From an uncultured Eubacteriales bacterium (GTDB lineage Bacteria; Bacillota; Clostridia; Christensenellales; Aristaeellaceae): a stretch of 64,000 nucleotides of DNA. Below the pieces are notes generated by a model. The model had not been told where the DNA came from, did not search any database, and saw only the letters and a program-made list of their open reading frames with translations. The stretch lies in contig ONJM01000012.1 in NCBI GenBank assembly GCA_900318145.1, positions 44,701 to 108,700 on the forward strand, given 5' to 3'. A program made the position numbers and the translations under genes. Shown one piece after another: positions 17,255-25,004 of this stretch (its first letter is position 1; every line of letters starts with the position of its first letter).

Positions 17255-17283
17255 AAAACCGGATTCCCGCGGCGGGAATCCGG
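17255..17283 (-). terminator. Terminator of the M28-ParB/HAD-HAD operon
   Basis: The near-continuous palindrome CCGGATTCCCGC/GCGGGAATCCGG is followed leftwards by TTTTG. It lies about 20 bp beyond the stop of the HAD gene and ends that operon before merR. Confidence 0.75.
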
Positions 17284-17301
17284 CAGAAGCGGCACTTCGT
17301 T

Positions 17302-17814
17302 TTAATCCGGCCGGGTCATACGTTCGATATGCCGCACCCGGTCCGCGTATTCAATGATTTTTTCCTTCCACTGGTCGTCTTCCGCGTTCAGCTGATACGC
17401 CCGGAAGCCAAACTGCCCGGCGGAGGAAACGATCGCTTCCTCGTCATCAATATGCAGGGAGATCCGGTACCGGTTCGGCAGCTTCTGGGGAAGCACGGTT
17501 TTATTGTTCCGCTGGACTTCTTTCAGATGCCTGGTTCCGTTTACAATCCCGTCAAAGCGAACGCCGTAGCACCGGAACAGGCTGCGGATATACCGGTCCG
17601 TACGGAAGGAGGACGTATAGACCCAGACCTCGAATCCCAGGCTTTGCAGCGTGTGGATCAGGTCCGGCGTGCCAAGCCTGAGCCGTTCCCGGTAGATCTT
17701 ATTGAAGGGCCAGTGGAGCGGCGGCTCGGTTTTGTGCGTCGCTGGAGAGACAAACAGGACTTCATCCAGATCAAAGGATACCCGCATTTTTACGGGTTCT
17801 GCACGTTTACCCAT
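17302..17814 (-). CDS. HAD-superfamily protein, paralogue of the upstream C-terminal domain
   Basis: A 170-residue cytoplasmic HAD-fold protein. Motif I is SFDLDEVLF (two Asp at residues 14 and 16), motif II is probably VYTSS, and HIDDEE near residue 122 supplies the acidic motif IV. It shares the block Y/F-RERLRLGTP, the VWVYTSSF segment and the HIDD segment with residues 145-290 of the adjacent ParB/HAD protein, so the two are clearly paralogues. It starts one base after that gene's stop and is almost certainly co-translated. Substrate is unknown; the size suits a small phosphatase or a 5'-nucleotidase-like enzyme. Confidence 0.8.
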   Translation of the reverse strand: MGKRAEPVKMRVSFDLDEVLFVSPATHKTEPPLHWPFNKIYRERLRLGTPDLIHTLQSLGFEVWVYTSSFRTDRYIRSLFRCYGVRFDGIVNGTRHLKEVQRNNKTVLPQKLPNRYRISLHIDDEEAIVSSAGQFGFRAYQLNAEDDQWKEKIIEYADRVRHIERMTRPD

Positions 17815-17815
17815 C

Positions 17816-18703
17816 TTATTTCAGCGCTCCGATTATATCCATGATTTCCCTGGACCAGGTCGCGTCGGATCCGGTCAGGGGATAATCCCTGAAATCCCGC
17901 GAACCGGTGAAGGTCTGAAGTACGGTATGATTGTCGATATGGATGGTTGATTTGTATTTTTCACTTGTCATCTTCACCAGGTTTTTCATGACGCCGGGAC
18001 CGGCTTTTCTGGCCGTGCCGGTTACGATGCCCGTAACATGAATACGGTACTGCTTGAAATAATGCTGCAGATATTCAAGGGAATAATAGCCGGAAGTATA
18101 GATCCAGATATCGTATCCATGCTCTTTCAGAAAGAAAAACAGGGATGGGATACCAAGGCGGAGCCGTTCCCTGAAATAGCGGTTTACCGGGAAGGGCAGG
18201 GGCTTTTCAAGCGCAGTCTCGGAGTCCGGACGGAAAACAACACCGTCCAGATCCAGCGTTACCCGTTTATCGAAACCGGCGGTCTCAAGCATCTTACGGA
18301 TATCGCTTTCCTGGGTCAGGTCCACAATCCGGACCGGCAGCCTGGGAATCCCCGTGCGCAGGGCGGCGGCCCAGCGGTGATGCCCGTTCAGAATCATATA
18401 TCCTTCCGGCCGGGTTTTCTCGATCATGATCCGCTCGGCAATGCCGCCGTGCGTGTACGACAGGTTCGGGAAATTCGTTCCGAAACGCCGGTAGTCAGCT
18501 TCATATTGTGAAATGATCCCGTAATTCGGACCGATTTCCGGGAAACAGAACTCGTCATTCGGATTCGGATGCAGTTTTCGGCAGGATACTTTTTTGATCA
18601 GATGGCGGCGCAGGAAACCTGCCTTTACGGGATAGTAGATTCCCTTGACCTTGTTTACCTCGCTTTCCAGAAACAGCTGGAATTCTGTTTTGGTACTGGC
18701 CAT
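17816..18703 (-). CDS. ParB/sulfiredoxin-like domain fused to a HAD domain
   Basis: A 295-residue cytoplasmic fusion. Residues about 60-135 look like the ParB N-terminal/sulfiredoxin fold: the box MILNGHHRWAAALRTGIPRLPVRIVDL corresponds to the GxHR nucleotide-binding motif of that fold. From about 145 a HAD domain follows with RVTLDLDGVVF (motif I), IWIYTSGY and HIDNHT. The HAD half is a paralogue of the next gene. In known ParB-fold enzymes this motif binds CTP or ATP, so a nucleotide-dependent kinase or nuclease step coupled to a phosphatase is an inference. AAAGGAGG before the ATG fixes the start. I do not know a named family with this architecture. Confidence 0.75.
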   Translation of the reverse strand: MASTKTEFQLFLESEVNKVKGIYYPVKAGFLRRHLIKKVSCRKLHPNPNDEFCFPEIGPNYGIISQYEADYRRFGTNFPNLSYTHGGIAERIMIEKTRPEGYMILNGHHRWAAALRTGIPRLPVRIVDLTQESDIRKMLETAGFDKRVTLDLDGVVFRPDSETALEKPLPFPVNRYFRERLRLGIPSLFFFLKEHGYDIWIYTSGYYSLEYLQHYFKQYRIHVTGIVTGTARKAGPGVMKNLVKMTSEKYKSTIHIDNHTVLQTFTGSRDFRDYPLTGSDATWSREIMDIIGALK

Positions 18704-18718
18704 ATGAATCCTCCTTTG

Positions 18719-19951
18719 TCAGTTTTCTTTCCTGCGTTTGCGAAGAAGATACTCATCCAGTTTTGTACGGATGTTATCAGGGATTTCCCTGGAAACCGGG
18801 CACTTTGCCGCGTCCGCCATACGCAGTGTAAAGTCTGCCAGGAAGTCTATGTCCGAGGCCAGCTGCGCATCGGACAGCAAAGCGCCGGTATCATAGCGGT
18901 TATGGATGGTTGCCTGGGATTTCGGAGCAATCCGGGCAAAGGACAGGGCGGGTACTCCGCAGTCCGCGAAGGGCGTTGAGTCACTGGAGTAAACATCCTG
19001 CCGGGCGGCCAGTCCCCAGCCCCGCAGCGCGCACATATACTCCAGGTAGTGGACCAGTTTCTCTTCCGCGGAAACGCAGGCGATAAACCTGCCCATATAG
19101 GTGCCGATCATGTCCAGGTTAATGTTCAGCGCTGTCTTTTCCAGGTCTTTTTCATGCGCGGCGGTATAGGCTTTGGAACCGAGCAGTCCGACTTCCTCAC
19201 TTCCGCAGAAAATAAAGCGGAGGCCGTAGCGCAGCGGCGCTTTTTCCCGCAGCGCTTCCAGGATGCCCAGAAGGCCGATGCAGCCGGACATGTTATCGTA
19301 GGCGCCGTGGGACAGCGGCGTGGAATCATAATGCGCGGTCAGCGCGATCCATTCATCCGTGCGTCCGGGAATTTCAGCGATTACATTCCGGGAGGAAGCA
19401 GCGGATTCGGCCTGTTCCACCCGGAGGACGACCGTTTCCGGTGCGGACCGCACAAGCTCAAAGGCGTCCTTCGCGTTGATGTTTACGCAGGGTACCTTCC
19501 TGCCTTTTGAAACATAGGGGCGCAGCGTTTTCTGGTCGATGTCCCGGTCCGGAAAATGAACGTCCCCGTCATAGGTAATGAAACCGACAGCTCCGGCGTC
19601 CAGCAGATCCTGGTACACCCAGTAGGTAATGCCTGTGTCCAGGAGAACGACCTTTCCCCGGACCGTGGAAACCGATGCTGCATCCGTGTTGGGCAGATAA
19701 CAAAACGGTGCCTCCACCCGGCCGCTGCCGCAGAGTTTATAGCCTTTACAGGGAATTTCCCGGCCGTCCGCGGACAGCGAAGCTTCGAGGATTTCCGCCG
19801 TATCCACATCAAACGGTTCCTGATACGTACGCGCGCCGCGCTCCCTGCAAAGGTTTTCCAGATAGTCGGCCGCTTTCTTTTCTTCCGCCGAGCCGCTGGT
19901 CCGGATATAATCCGTCCGGTCCAGTATTTCCCTGATCGTCTTCTGATTCAT
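18719..19951 (-). CDS. M28-family zinc aminopeptidase with PA domain, no signal peptide
   Basis: The 410-residue protein has the M28 co-catalytic zinc ligands in TAHYDST, GAYDNMSG, CGSEEVGLLGS and NLDMIG, with a final His in ATIHNRYDT. An inserted PA (protease-associated) domain spans about residues 75-170 (GKVVLLDTG, DAGAVGFITYDG). Most M28 relatives are exported, but no signal peptide is present, so it probably acts on peptides in the cytoplasm. It is the first gene of a minus-strand operon with the ParB/HAD and HAD genes (15-bp gap). Its frame ends in a basic RKRRKEN tail. Confidence 0.88.
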   Translation of the reverse strand: MNQKTIREILDRTDYIRTSGSAEEKKAADYLENLCRERGARTYQEPFDVDTAEILEASLSADGREIPCKGYKLCGSGRVEAPFCYLPNTDAASVSTVRGKVVLLDTGITYWVYQDLLDAGAVGFITYDGDVHFPDRDIDQKTLRPYVSKGRKVPCVNINAKDAFELVRSAPETVVLRVEQAESAASSRNVIAEIPGRTDEWIALTAHYDSTPLSHGAYDNMSGCIGLLGILEALREKAPLRYGLRFIFCGSEEVGLLGSKAYTAAHEKDLEKTALNINLDMIGTYMGRFIACVSAEEKLVHYLEYMCALRGWGLAARQDVYSSDSTPFADCGVPALSFARIAPKSQATIHNRYDTGALLSDAQLASDIDFLADFTLRMADAAKCPVSREIPDNIRTKLDEYLLRKRRKEN

Positions 19952-20028
19952 TTTTTCCGTCCTCCGTTATTCAGACTGTCCGGATTCCCACAGCCGTACA
20001 TACGCCGGCCCGCACGCCGGAAAGGCGT

Positions 20029-20439
20029 TCAGTCAGGACTGTTCCTGAGCAGATCGCTCAGCCTCCGGCTGTGAAAAAAGTCATGCACCAGTTTGTCATA
20101 CTCCGTCCACAGAGGAAGCGTCTGGCAAAGCGCTTTCCGCGGACAGTCGTTTTCCTTTGCGGCCAGGCATACGACGGGGGACAGCGTTCCTTCCATCAGT
20201 TCCAGAATCTCGTCCAGCGTATATTCCTCCGGCTTCCGGCAAAGCATGTATCCGCCGCCTTTCCCGCTGGTTCCCACAACCAGCCCGCCGGATACCATGT
20301 CCCGGACGATAATCTCCAGGTATTTTTTTGAAATATTCTGCCTTTCCGCAATATCCTTCAGCGGAATATAACGGCCGTTCGCGTTCTCGGCCAGGTCGAT
20401 CATTACACGGATCGCGTAACGTCCCTTGGTGGAAATCAT
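20029..20439 (-). CDS. Rrf2-family regulator (IscR-like, three Cys)
   Basis: A 136-residue DNA-binding protein. The Rrf2 winged helix is MISTKGRYAIRVMIDLA to SGKGGGYMLCR; the Cys cluster CLAAKENDCPRKALC (C-x7-C-x5-C) matches the [2Fe-2S] ligands of IscR-type members. The frame is open to 20469, but the ATG at 20439 follows a GGGGG ribosome site and gives the canonical N terminus. It is divergent from iscS-iscU, and the gap holds an inverted repeat overlapping the iscS promoter, so it very likely senses Fe-S status or cysteine and represses cluster assembly. Confidence 0.9.
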   Translation of the reverse strand: MISTKGRYAIRVMIDLAENANGRYIPLKDIAERQNISKKYLEIIVRDMVSGGLVVGTSGKGGGYMLCRKPEEYTLDEILELMEGTLSPVVCLAAKENDCPRKALCQTLPLWTEYDKLVHDFFHSRRLSDLLRNSPD

Positions 20440-20483
20440 ATTGAAGCCCCCTTTGCCAGCTGCTTCCATTGTACTACAGGGCG

Positions 20484-20540
20484 AATAGGTAAATCAAGCG
20501 TTAATTACCTATTGACACTATAGGTGAATAGGCGTATAAT
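20484..20540 (+). promoter_or_regulatory. iscS promoter with Rrf2-type operator
   Basis: The promoter is a perfect TTGACA (20512-20517), 17 bp, TATAAT (20535-20540). A perfect 9-bp inverted repeat AATAGGTAA/TTACCTATT (20484-20492 and 20505-20513) abuts the -35, and two more ATAGG/AATAGG copies lie in the spacer. Such a strong promoter buried in repeats fits repression by the divergent Rrf2 protein. Confidence 0.8.
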
Positions 20541-20564
20541 CCGGAATGAAAGGAGCAGGGAGGA

Positions 20565-21758
20565 ATGAGGAGCATGATTTACGCGGATAACGCTGCCACG
20601 ACAAAAATGAGCGAGACAGCTGTCAATACCATGATTTCCGTAATCCGGGAGAATTACGGGAACGCGTCCAGCCTGTACAGTATCGGCCAGCAGGCAAAGG
20701 AAATACTGGAGGAAGCGCGCCGGAGCGTCGCGGAGACAATCGGTGCGGAGCCTTCGGAGATTCTGTTTACTTCCGGAGGAAGCGAGGCGGATAACCAGGC
20801 GATTCTTTCCGCGGCTGAACTGGGGAGAAAAAACGGGAAGAAGCATATCGTATCCACCGCCTTTGAACATCACGCCGTGCTGCATACGCTTGAAAAGCTG
20901 AGGCGGGAAGGCTTCGAGATTACTCTGCTGGACGTACACGAAAACGGGATTGTCCGGCCGGAGGAGGCGGAGAAGGCGATCCGGGAGGATACGTGCCTTG
21001 TGACCGTCATGTACGCGAACAACGAAATCGGGACGATTCAGCCGGTCCGGGAGATCGGGGAGATCTGCAGAAAACGCGGCGTGCTGTTTCACACGGACGC
21101 GGTGCAGGCCGTCGGGCATATTCCGGTGAATGTGAAGGAAGACCGGATCGATCTGCTGTCCGCGTCGGCCCACAAATTTCACGGCCCCAAGGGCGTCGGT
21201 TTCCTGTATGCCCGGAAAGGCGTCCGGCTGACGAACCTGATTGAGGGCGGCGCGCAGGAAAACGGAAAAAGGGCCGGGACGGAAAATGTGCCCGGGATCG
21301 CCGCGATGGCCGCGGCACTGAAGGAAGCGGCGGCGCGCATGGAACAGAACCGGGCTTCCCTGTCGGAAAAAAGGGACAGGCTGATTCGCGGGTTGAAGCA
21401 GATCCCGCATTCCGCTCTGAACGGAGACGCGGAACACCGCCTTCCCGGGAATGTAAACTTCTGCTTTGAGGGAATCGAAGGGGAATCGCTGCTGCTTCTG
21501 CTGGACGACAAAGGAATCGAGGCTTCCTCCGGCAGCGCGTGCACTTCGGGTTCCCTGGATCCGAGCCATGTGCTGCTGGCCATCGGGCGGGTGCACGATG
21601 TGGCGCACGGTTCCCTCCGCCTGAGCATCGGCGAGGAGACAACCAACGAGGAAATAGATTACATCATCCGGTCGGTATCCGAAGTAACGGAGTACCTTCG
21701 CAGCTTTTCACCGATCTGGCGTGACCTTGAAAGCGGGAAGAAACCGCATATTCTGTAA
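20565..21758 (+). CDS. iscS: Cysteine desulfurase, IscS/NifS type
   Basis: This 397-residue PLP enzyme takes sulfur from L-cysteine for Fe-S cluster assembly. The PLP Lys lies in SASAHKFHGPKG and the catalytic Cys is C326 in SGSACTSGS on the usual flexible loop; YADNAATTK opens the protein. Two starts are possible, ATG 20565 and ATG 20574; both have AGGAG-like sequences upstream, and I keep the first. It is followed after 15 bp by iscU on the same transcript and is controlled by the Rrf2 operator. C-terminal RDLESGKKPHIL is somewhat longer than in E. coli IscS-like minimal ends. Confidence 0.94.
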   Translation: MRSMIYADNAATTKMSETAVNTMISVIRENYGNASSLYSIGQQAKEILEEARRSVAETIGAEPSEILFTSGGSEADNQAILSAAELGRKNGKKHIVSTAFEHHAVLHTLEKLRREGFEITLLDVHENGIVRPEEAEKAIREDTCLVTVMYANNEIGTIQPVREIGEICRKRGVLFHTDAVQAVGHIPVNVKEDRIDLLSASAHKFHGPKGVGFLYARKGVRLTNLIEGGAQENGKRAGTENVPGIAAMAAALKEAAARMEQNRASLSEKRDRLIRGLKQIPHSALNGDAEHRLPGNVNFCFEGIEGESLLLLLDDKGIEASSGSACTSGSLDPSHVLLAIGRVHDVAHGSLRLSIGEETTNEEIDYIIRSVSEVTEYLRSFSPIWRDLESGKKPHIL

Positions 21759-21773
21759 AGGGAGGAACCTATC

Positions 21774-22172
21774 ATGGCATTATACAGCGAGAAAGTTATG
21801 GATCATTTCCGGAATCCGAGGAATGTCGGCGTGATTGAAGACGCCGACGGCATCGGCGAAGTCGGAAACGCCAAATGCGGGGATATTATGAAAATGTACC
21901 TGAAAATTGAGGACGACATTATTCAGGACGTTAAATTTGAAACCTTCGGATGCGGAAGCGCCATCGCGTCCAGTTCCATGGCTACGGAACTGATCAAGGG
22001 CAAACCGGTTTCGGAAGCGATGCAGCTTACCAACAAGGCGGTCGCGGAAGCGCTGGACGGCCTTCCCGCCTATAAAATGCATTGCTCCGTGCTCGCGGAG
22101 GAAGCGATCCGGTCGGCGCTGGAGGATTATTACAGGAGGAACGGCCTCAGCCTTTGCAAAGAAACGACGTGA
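21774..22172 (+). CDS. iscU: Fe-S cluster scaffold protein, IscU/NifU N-terminal type
   Basis: The 132-residue scaffold carries all three ligand Cys: NAKCGDIMKMYL, TFGCGSAIASSS and MHCSVLAEEAI. It assembles [2Fe-2S] and [4Fe-4S] clusters with sulfur from the upstream desulfurase. YSEKVMDHFRNPRNVG is the family N terminus. AGGGAGG lies before ATG. No HscA/HscB or ferredoxin genes follow, the usual clostridial arrangement of only iscR-iscS-iscU. No terminator is evident in the 34 bp before convergent nudC. Confidence 0.95.
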   Translation: MALYSEKVMDHFRNPRNVGVIEDADGIGEVGNAKCGDIMKMYLKIEDDIIQDVKFETFGCGSAIASSSMATELIKGKPVSEAMQLTNKAVAEALDGLPAYKMHCSVLAEEAIRSALEDYYRRNGLSLCKETT

Positions 22173-22206
22173 AGCTCATCCGAAAATACCTCCTGCCCGT
22201 CCGGCG

Positions 22207-23028
22207 TCATACGCAGGCGTTTCGTTTGAACAGCTTCATCATATCGTTGGTGAGGCTCAGGTCGTTTGGCTGGAGGACGATCTCTTCCCGCGGGACCCAC
22301 GCGGCGTATTTCAGTTCGTTCGCGTCCATCCGGATTTCCCCGTCCCCGTCGGCTTCACAGAAGAATCCTGCAAGCAGGTCCTGGGCCATTCCCCAGGGCT
22401 GTGATTTGTAATACCGGATATTCCTGACCCGGACGCCCGTTTCCTCCATAACCTCCCGCTGCACGGTCTGCTCCAGGGTTTCCCCGATCTCAGCAAAACC
22501 GGCAACAAGCGCGTTGTGCGCATACCCTGTCCTGTAGCGGGTGATCAGCAGGCAGTCTCCTTTGATCACGCCGACAATCACGGCAGGATTGATCCGCGGA
22601 TAGGTTACATGCCCGCATTTCCCGCATTGCAGGGCCCGTTCCGCCGGGTGGAAGCCGTTGACACTTCCGCACTTTCCGCAATAACGATTATCCGCGTACC
22701 ATTTCCACAGATGATAGGCGGTGAAAGCGGCGAAGAGCTCTTTGCCCTGGCCCAGGTCCCGCAGTTCCCGCACCGTTCTGTATTCATATCCGGGAAGAGA
22801 AACACCCGCCGTTTCCCGGGACATGAAACAGCAAACATCATTTACGGAGAAAAGATATACTGCCTCTGAAACGGAAACGTCCTTCGCGGCAGGAAAGGAG
22901 ATTCTGCCTCCGGAGATTCTGACATACAGCCTTCCGTTCCCGTCGAAAAGGAAAATAAGATCATCAGCGCGCGGGGCGCGGGCTGCGAAAGTATTATCCA
23001 GTCTGTCAGGCGCAATATCCTGAATCAT
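22207..23028 (-). CDS. nudC: NAD(H) pyrophosphatase, NudC type
   Basis: This 273-residue Nudix enzyme has a central zinc ribbon (CGKCGS and CGKCGH) before the Nudix box GFAEIGETLEQTVQREVMEETGV. The family-specific motif after the box reads SQPWGMAQDLLAGF, the NudC SQPWPFPxS site with a changed second half. NudC hydrolyses NADH to NMNH and AMP and removes NAD caps from RNA 5' ends. The N-terminal domain (about 1-110) is less conserved. It lies convergent to iscU, apparently as a single gene. Confidence 0.9.
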   Translation of the reverse strand: MIQDIAPDRLDNTFAARAPRADDLIFLFDGNGRLYVRISGGRISFPAAKDVSVSEAVYLFSVNDVCCFMSRETAGVSLPGYEYRTVRELRDLGQGKELFAAFTAYHLWKWYADNRYCGKCGSVNGFHPAERALQCGKCGHVTYPRINPAVIVGVIKGDCLLITRYRTGYAHNALVAGFAEIGETLEQTVQREVMEETGVRVRNIRYYKSQPWGMAQDLLAGFFCEADGDGEIRMDANELKYAAWVPREEIVLQPNDLSLTNDMMKLFKRNACV

Positions 23029-23067
23029 GACTCAAACAACTCCCCTGTACAGAAAAAGTAAAGACGG

Positions 23068-23319
23068 TTATGCTAATGATTCGCTGCGGAACGGAAGGAA
23101 TCCTGTATGAACGTCCGTATCCGGAAAGAACACCGGCAGGGCAGAAAAAAAGCTCAGGCCGTAATCATCCGGATCCTGAACCTTTTTCTTCCTGGAATAA
23201 ACCTTTTTGCTGCCAACGGTTTTTGTCACCGGGCTGAAGCCCCATGTCGCACGCCGCTGACGGTTGATTTCCTTCTGCGCTTTTTTGCTCAGCTTCCCCT
23301 TGGGGATAAACTTTGGCAT
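23068..23319 (-). CDS. Small basic conserved protein
   Basis: An 83-residue protein beginning MPKFIPKGKLSKKAQKEINRQRR, then TWGFSPVTKTVGSKKVYSRKKK; the first 50 residues are very basic and match, from memory, small uncharacterised proteins widespread in Clostridia. The basic half could bind RNA or DNA. The hydrophobic C-terminal third (FFSALPVFF) is not something I recall from the family and may be an extension. ATG at 23319 has AAGGAG 9 bases upstream; the frame is open further left but without a ribosome site. It is divergent from the ribokinase gene. Confidence 0.65.
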   Translation of the reverse strand: MPKFIPKGKLSKKAQKEINRQRRATWGFSPVTKTVGSKKVYSRKKKVQDPDDYGLSFFSALPVFFPDTDVHTGFLPFRSESLA

Positions 23320-23436
23320 ATCTGTCATCTCCTTCCGGAAGGCAGTAAGGATTGTATCATTCCGCGCGATGTTTTTCAACGGCGGACAGGTGCATTCTTC
23401 CGCAAAAAAAGGTAAAATGATCCGGGGTGATTGAAA

Positions 23437-24330
23437 ATGCGCGTGCTGAATTTCGGATCCATGAATCTGGATTACGTTTATGCGGTGGACCATTTTGCCG
23501 GACCGGGAGAAACGATCAGTTCACTGTCCAGGTCCGTGAAAAACGGAGGAAAGGGACTGAACCAGTCCATTGCCCTTGCACGGGCGGGAGCGGACGTGGC
23601 GCATGCCGGCTGCCTGGGTAAAGGCGGAGAAAGCCTGAAGAACGTACTGCGGGAAAACGGAGTCGATATATCCGCGCTGGTTCCGGTGGAGGAGATGCAG
23701 GGGCATACGGTGATTCAGGTGAATCCGGAAGGGGAGAACTGCATTATTCTTTACGGCGGATCAAACCAGCGGGTGACCGGGGAACAGATCCGGGAAACGA
23801 TCCGGGGATTCGCGCCGGGAGACTGGCTGGTTCTGCAGAACGAAATCAATATGCTGCCGGAAATTGTGGAGCAGGGGTACCGCCGGGGAATGCATATCGT
23901 TCTGAATCCTTCTCCCTGCAACGAAAAACTGGACAGCGTGGATTTCCGGAAGCTGTCGTGGCTGCTGGTGAATGAGGTGGAAGCGGAGCAGATCACAGGT
24001 TCCGGTGATCCGGATACGGCCTGGAAGATCCTGCACGACCGCTATCCGGGCCTTTCAGTGCTTATTACGCTCGGGAAAAAAGGGAGCGCCGCCTTCGCGT
24101 GTACAGGGAGCGGAATCGAATCAGCCAGGCAGGAGGCGGAGCCGGTAAAGGCTGTGGATACTACCGCGGCAGGGGATACCTATACCGGATACTTTGTCGC
24201 GGGACTGATGGCCGGAAAGCCGCTGAAGACATGCATGCAGGAGGCGTCCAGGGCATCGGCTGTCAGCGTGACAAGGCACGGCGCCGCTGATTCCATTCCA
24301 TGGAGAAGAGAGATTTCCTGCACCGGTTAA
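23437..24330 (+). CDS. rbsK: Ribokinase-like PfkB sugar kinase
   Basis: A 297-residue cytoplasmic kinase. NFGSMNLDYVYAVDHFAGPGET is the N-terminal ribokinase motif, GGKGLNQSIALARAGA the sugar-binding GGKGxNQA segment, and DTTAAGDTYTGYFVAGL the ATP-site motif with the catalytic Asp (AAGD in place of GAGD). Ribose-5-phosphate formation from ribose freed by nucleoside hydrolysis is likely. I take ATG 23437 rather than TTG 23431. Its stop shares the TTAA at 24327-24330 with the convergent nitroreductase gene. No ribose transporter is adjacent. Confidence 0.85.
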   Translation: MRVLNFGSMNLDYVYAVDHFAGPGETISSLSRSVKNGGKGLNQSIALARAGADVAHAGCLGKGGESLKNVLRENGVDISALVPVEEMQGHTVIQVNPEGENCIILYGGSNQRVTGEQIRETIRGFAPGDWLVLQNEINMLPEIVEQGYRRGMHIVLNPSPCNEKLDSVDFRKLSWLLVNEVEAEQITGSGDPDTAWKILHDRYPGLSVLITLGKKGSAAFACTGSGIESARQEAEPVKAVDTTAAGDTYTGYFVAGLMAGKPLKTCMQEASRASAVSVTRHGAADSIPWRREISCTG

Positions 24331-24920
24331 TCAATCCAGGTTACTTCGTTTCCCTTCAGGGCCATCAGGTTCCGGTTCGGCAGGCCGCTGTCCGTTGCGG
24401 GGTAACCGATGATCACAGCGCCGTAAACTCTTTCATCTTCCTTCATCCCAAGATCCCGGAGGTATTCCACGATTTCCGGTTCCTCATTCAGCCACTTCAG
24501 CTGATTGATCCAGCAGCTTCCGAGATCCAGGGCGTTGGCCGCGATCATCATATTTTCAAGCGCGCAGGCACAGTCGGCGATGTTGTTGCCGTAATCTTTC
24601 CGGTTGGCGGCAACGATCAGCACCGGCGCGTTATAGCAGAACACATATCCGCCTTTTCTTGAGGCAGCAATGGAATGTTTCATGCTCGCGTAGGTATTTT
24701 CCGTGATTTCCATACGGGCGAAGGCGGTTTCCGTCATCCGGATCAGCCTGTCCAGCACATCCCGGTTTCTGATGACAAAGAAATGGCCGGTCTGATTGTT
24801 GCCGCCGCTGGGAGCCTGCCGGCCCGCTTCCAGAATCCTGTCGATTTTTTCCTTTTCCACGGGATCAGGCCTGTAGTTCCGGGTGCTTCTTCTGGTGATG
24901 ATTGCTTCCAGTGCGTCCAT
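24327..24920 (-). CDS. Nitroreductase-family FMN oxidoreductase (1)
   Basis: A 197-residue FMN-dependent flavoprotein of the NfsA/FRase-like superfamily. ITRRSTRNYRPDPV is the FMN-phosphate motif, AGRQAPSGGNNQ the second binding loop, and the C-terminal VIIGYPA region is typical. It probably acts as a dimer reducing nitro- or quinone-like compounds with NAD(P)H; the physiological substrate is unknown. ATG 24920 follows AAAGGAG; the frame is open to 24947 without a ribosome site. It is only distantly similar to the nitroreductase at 37224 and lacks the MerR-type promoter of that gene. Confidence 0.85.
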   Translation of the reverse strand: MDALEAIITRRSTRNYRPDPVEKEKIDRILEAGRQAPSGGNNQTGHFFVIRNRDVLDRLIRMTETAFARMEITENTYASMKHSIAASRKGGYVFCYNAPVLIVAANRKDYGNNIADCACALENMMIAANALDLGSCWINQLKWLNEEPEIVEYLRDLGMKEDERVYGAVIIGYPATDSGLPNRNLMALKGNEVTWID

Positions 24921-25004
24921 AGAAAATCTCCTTTCACCTGACAGCATCCGCCGGAACGGATGCCTTCTATCGTCCGGCCGGGATCTGTATCCCGGATACG
25001 GTGT

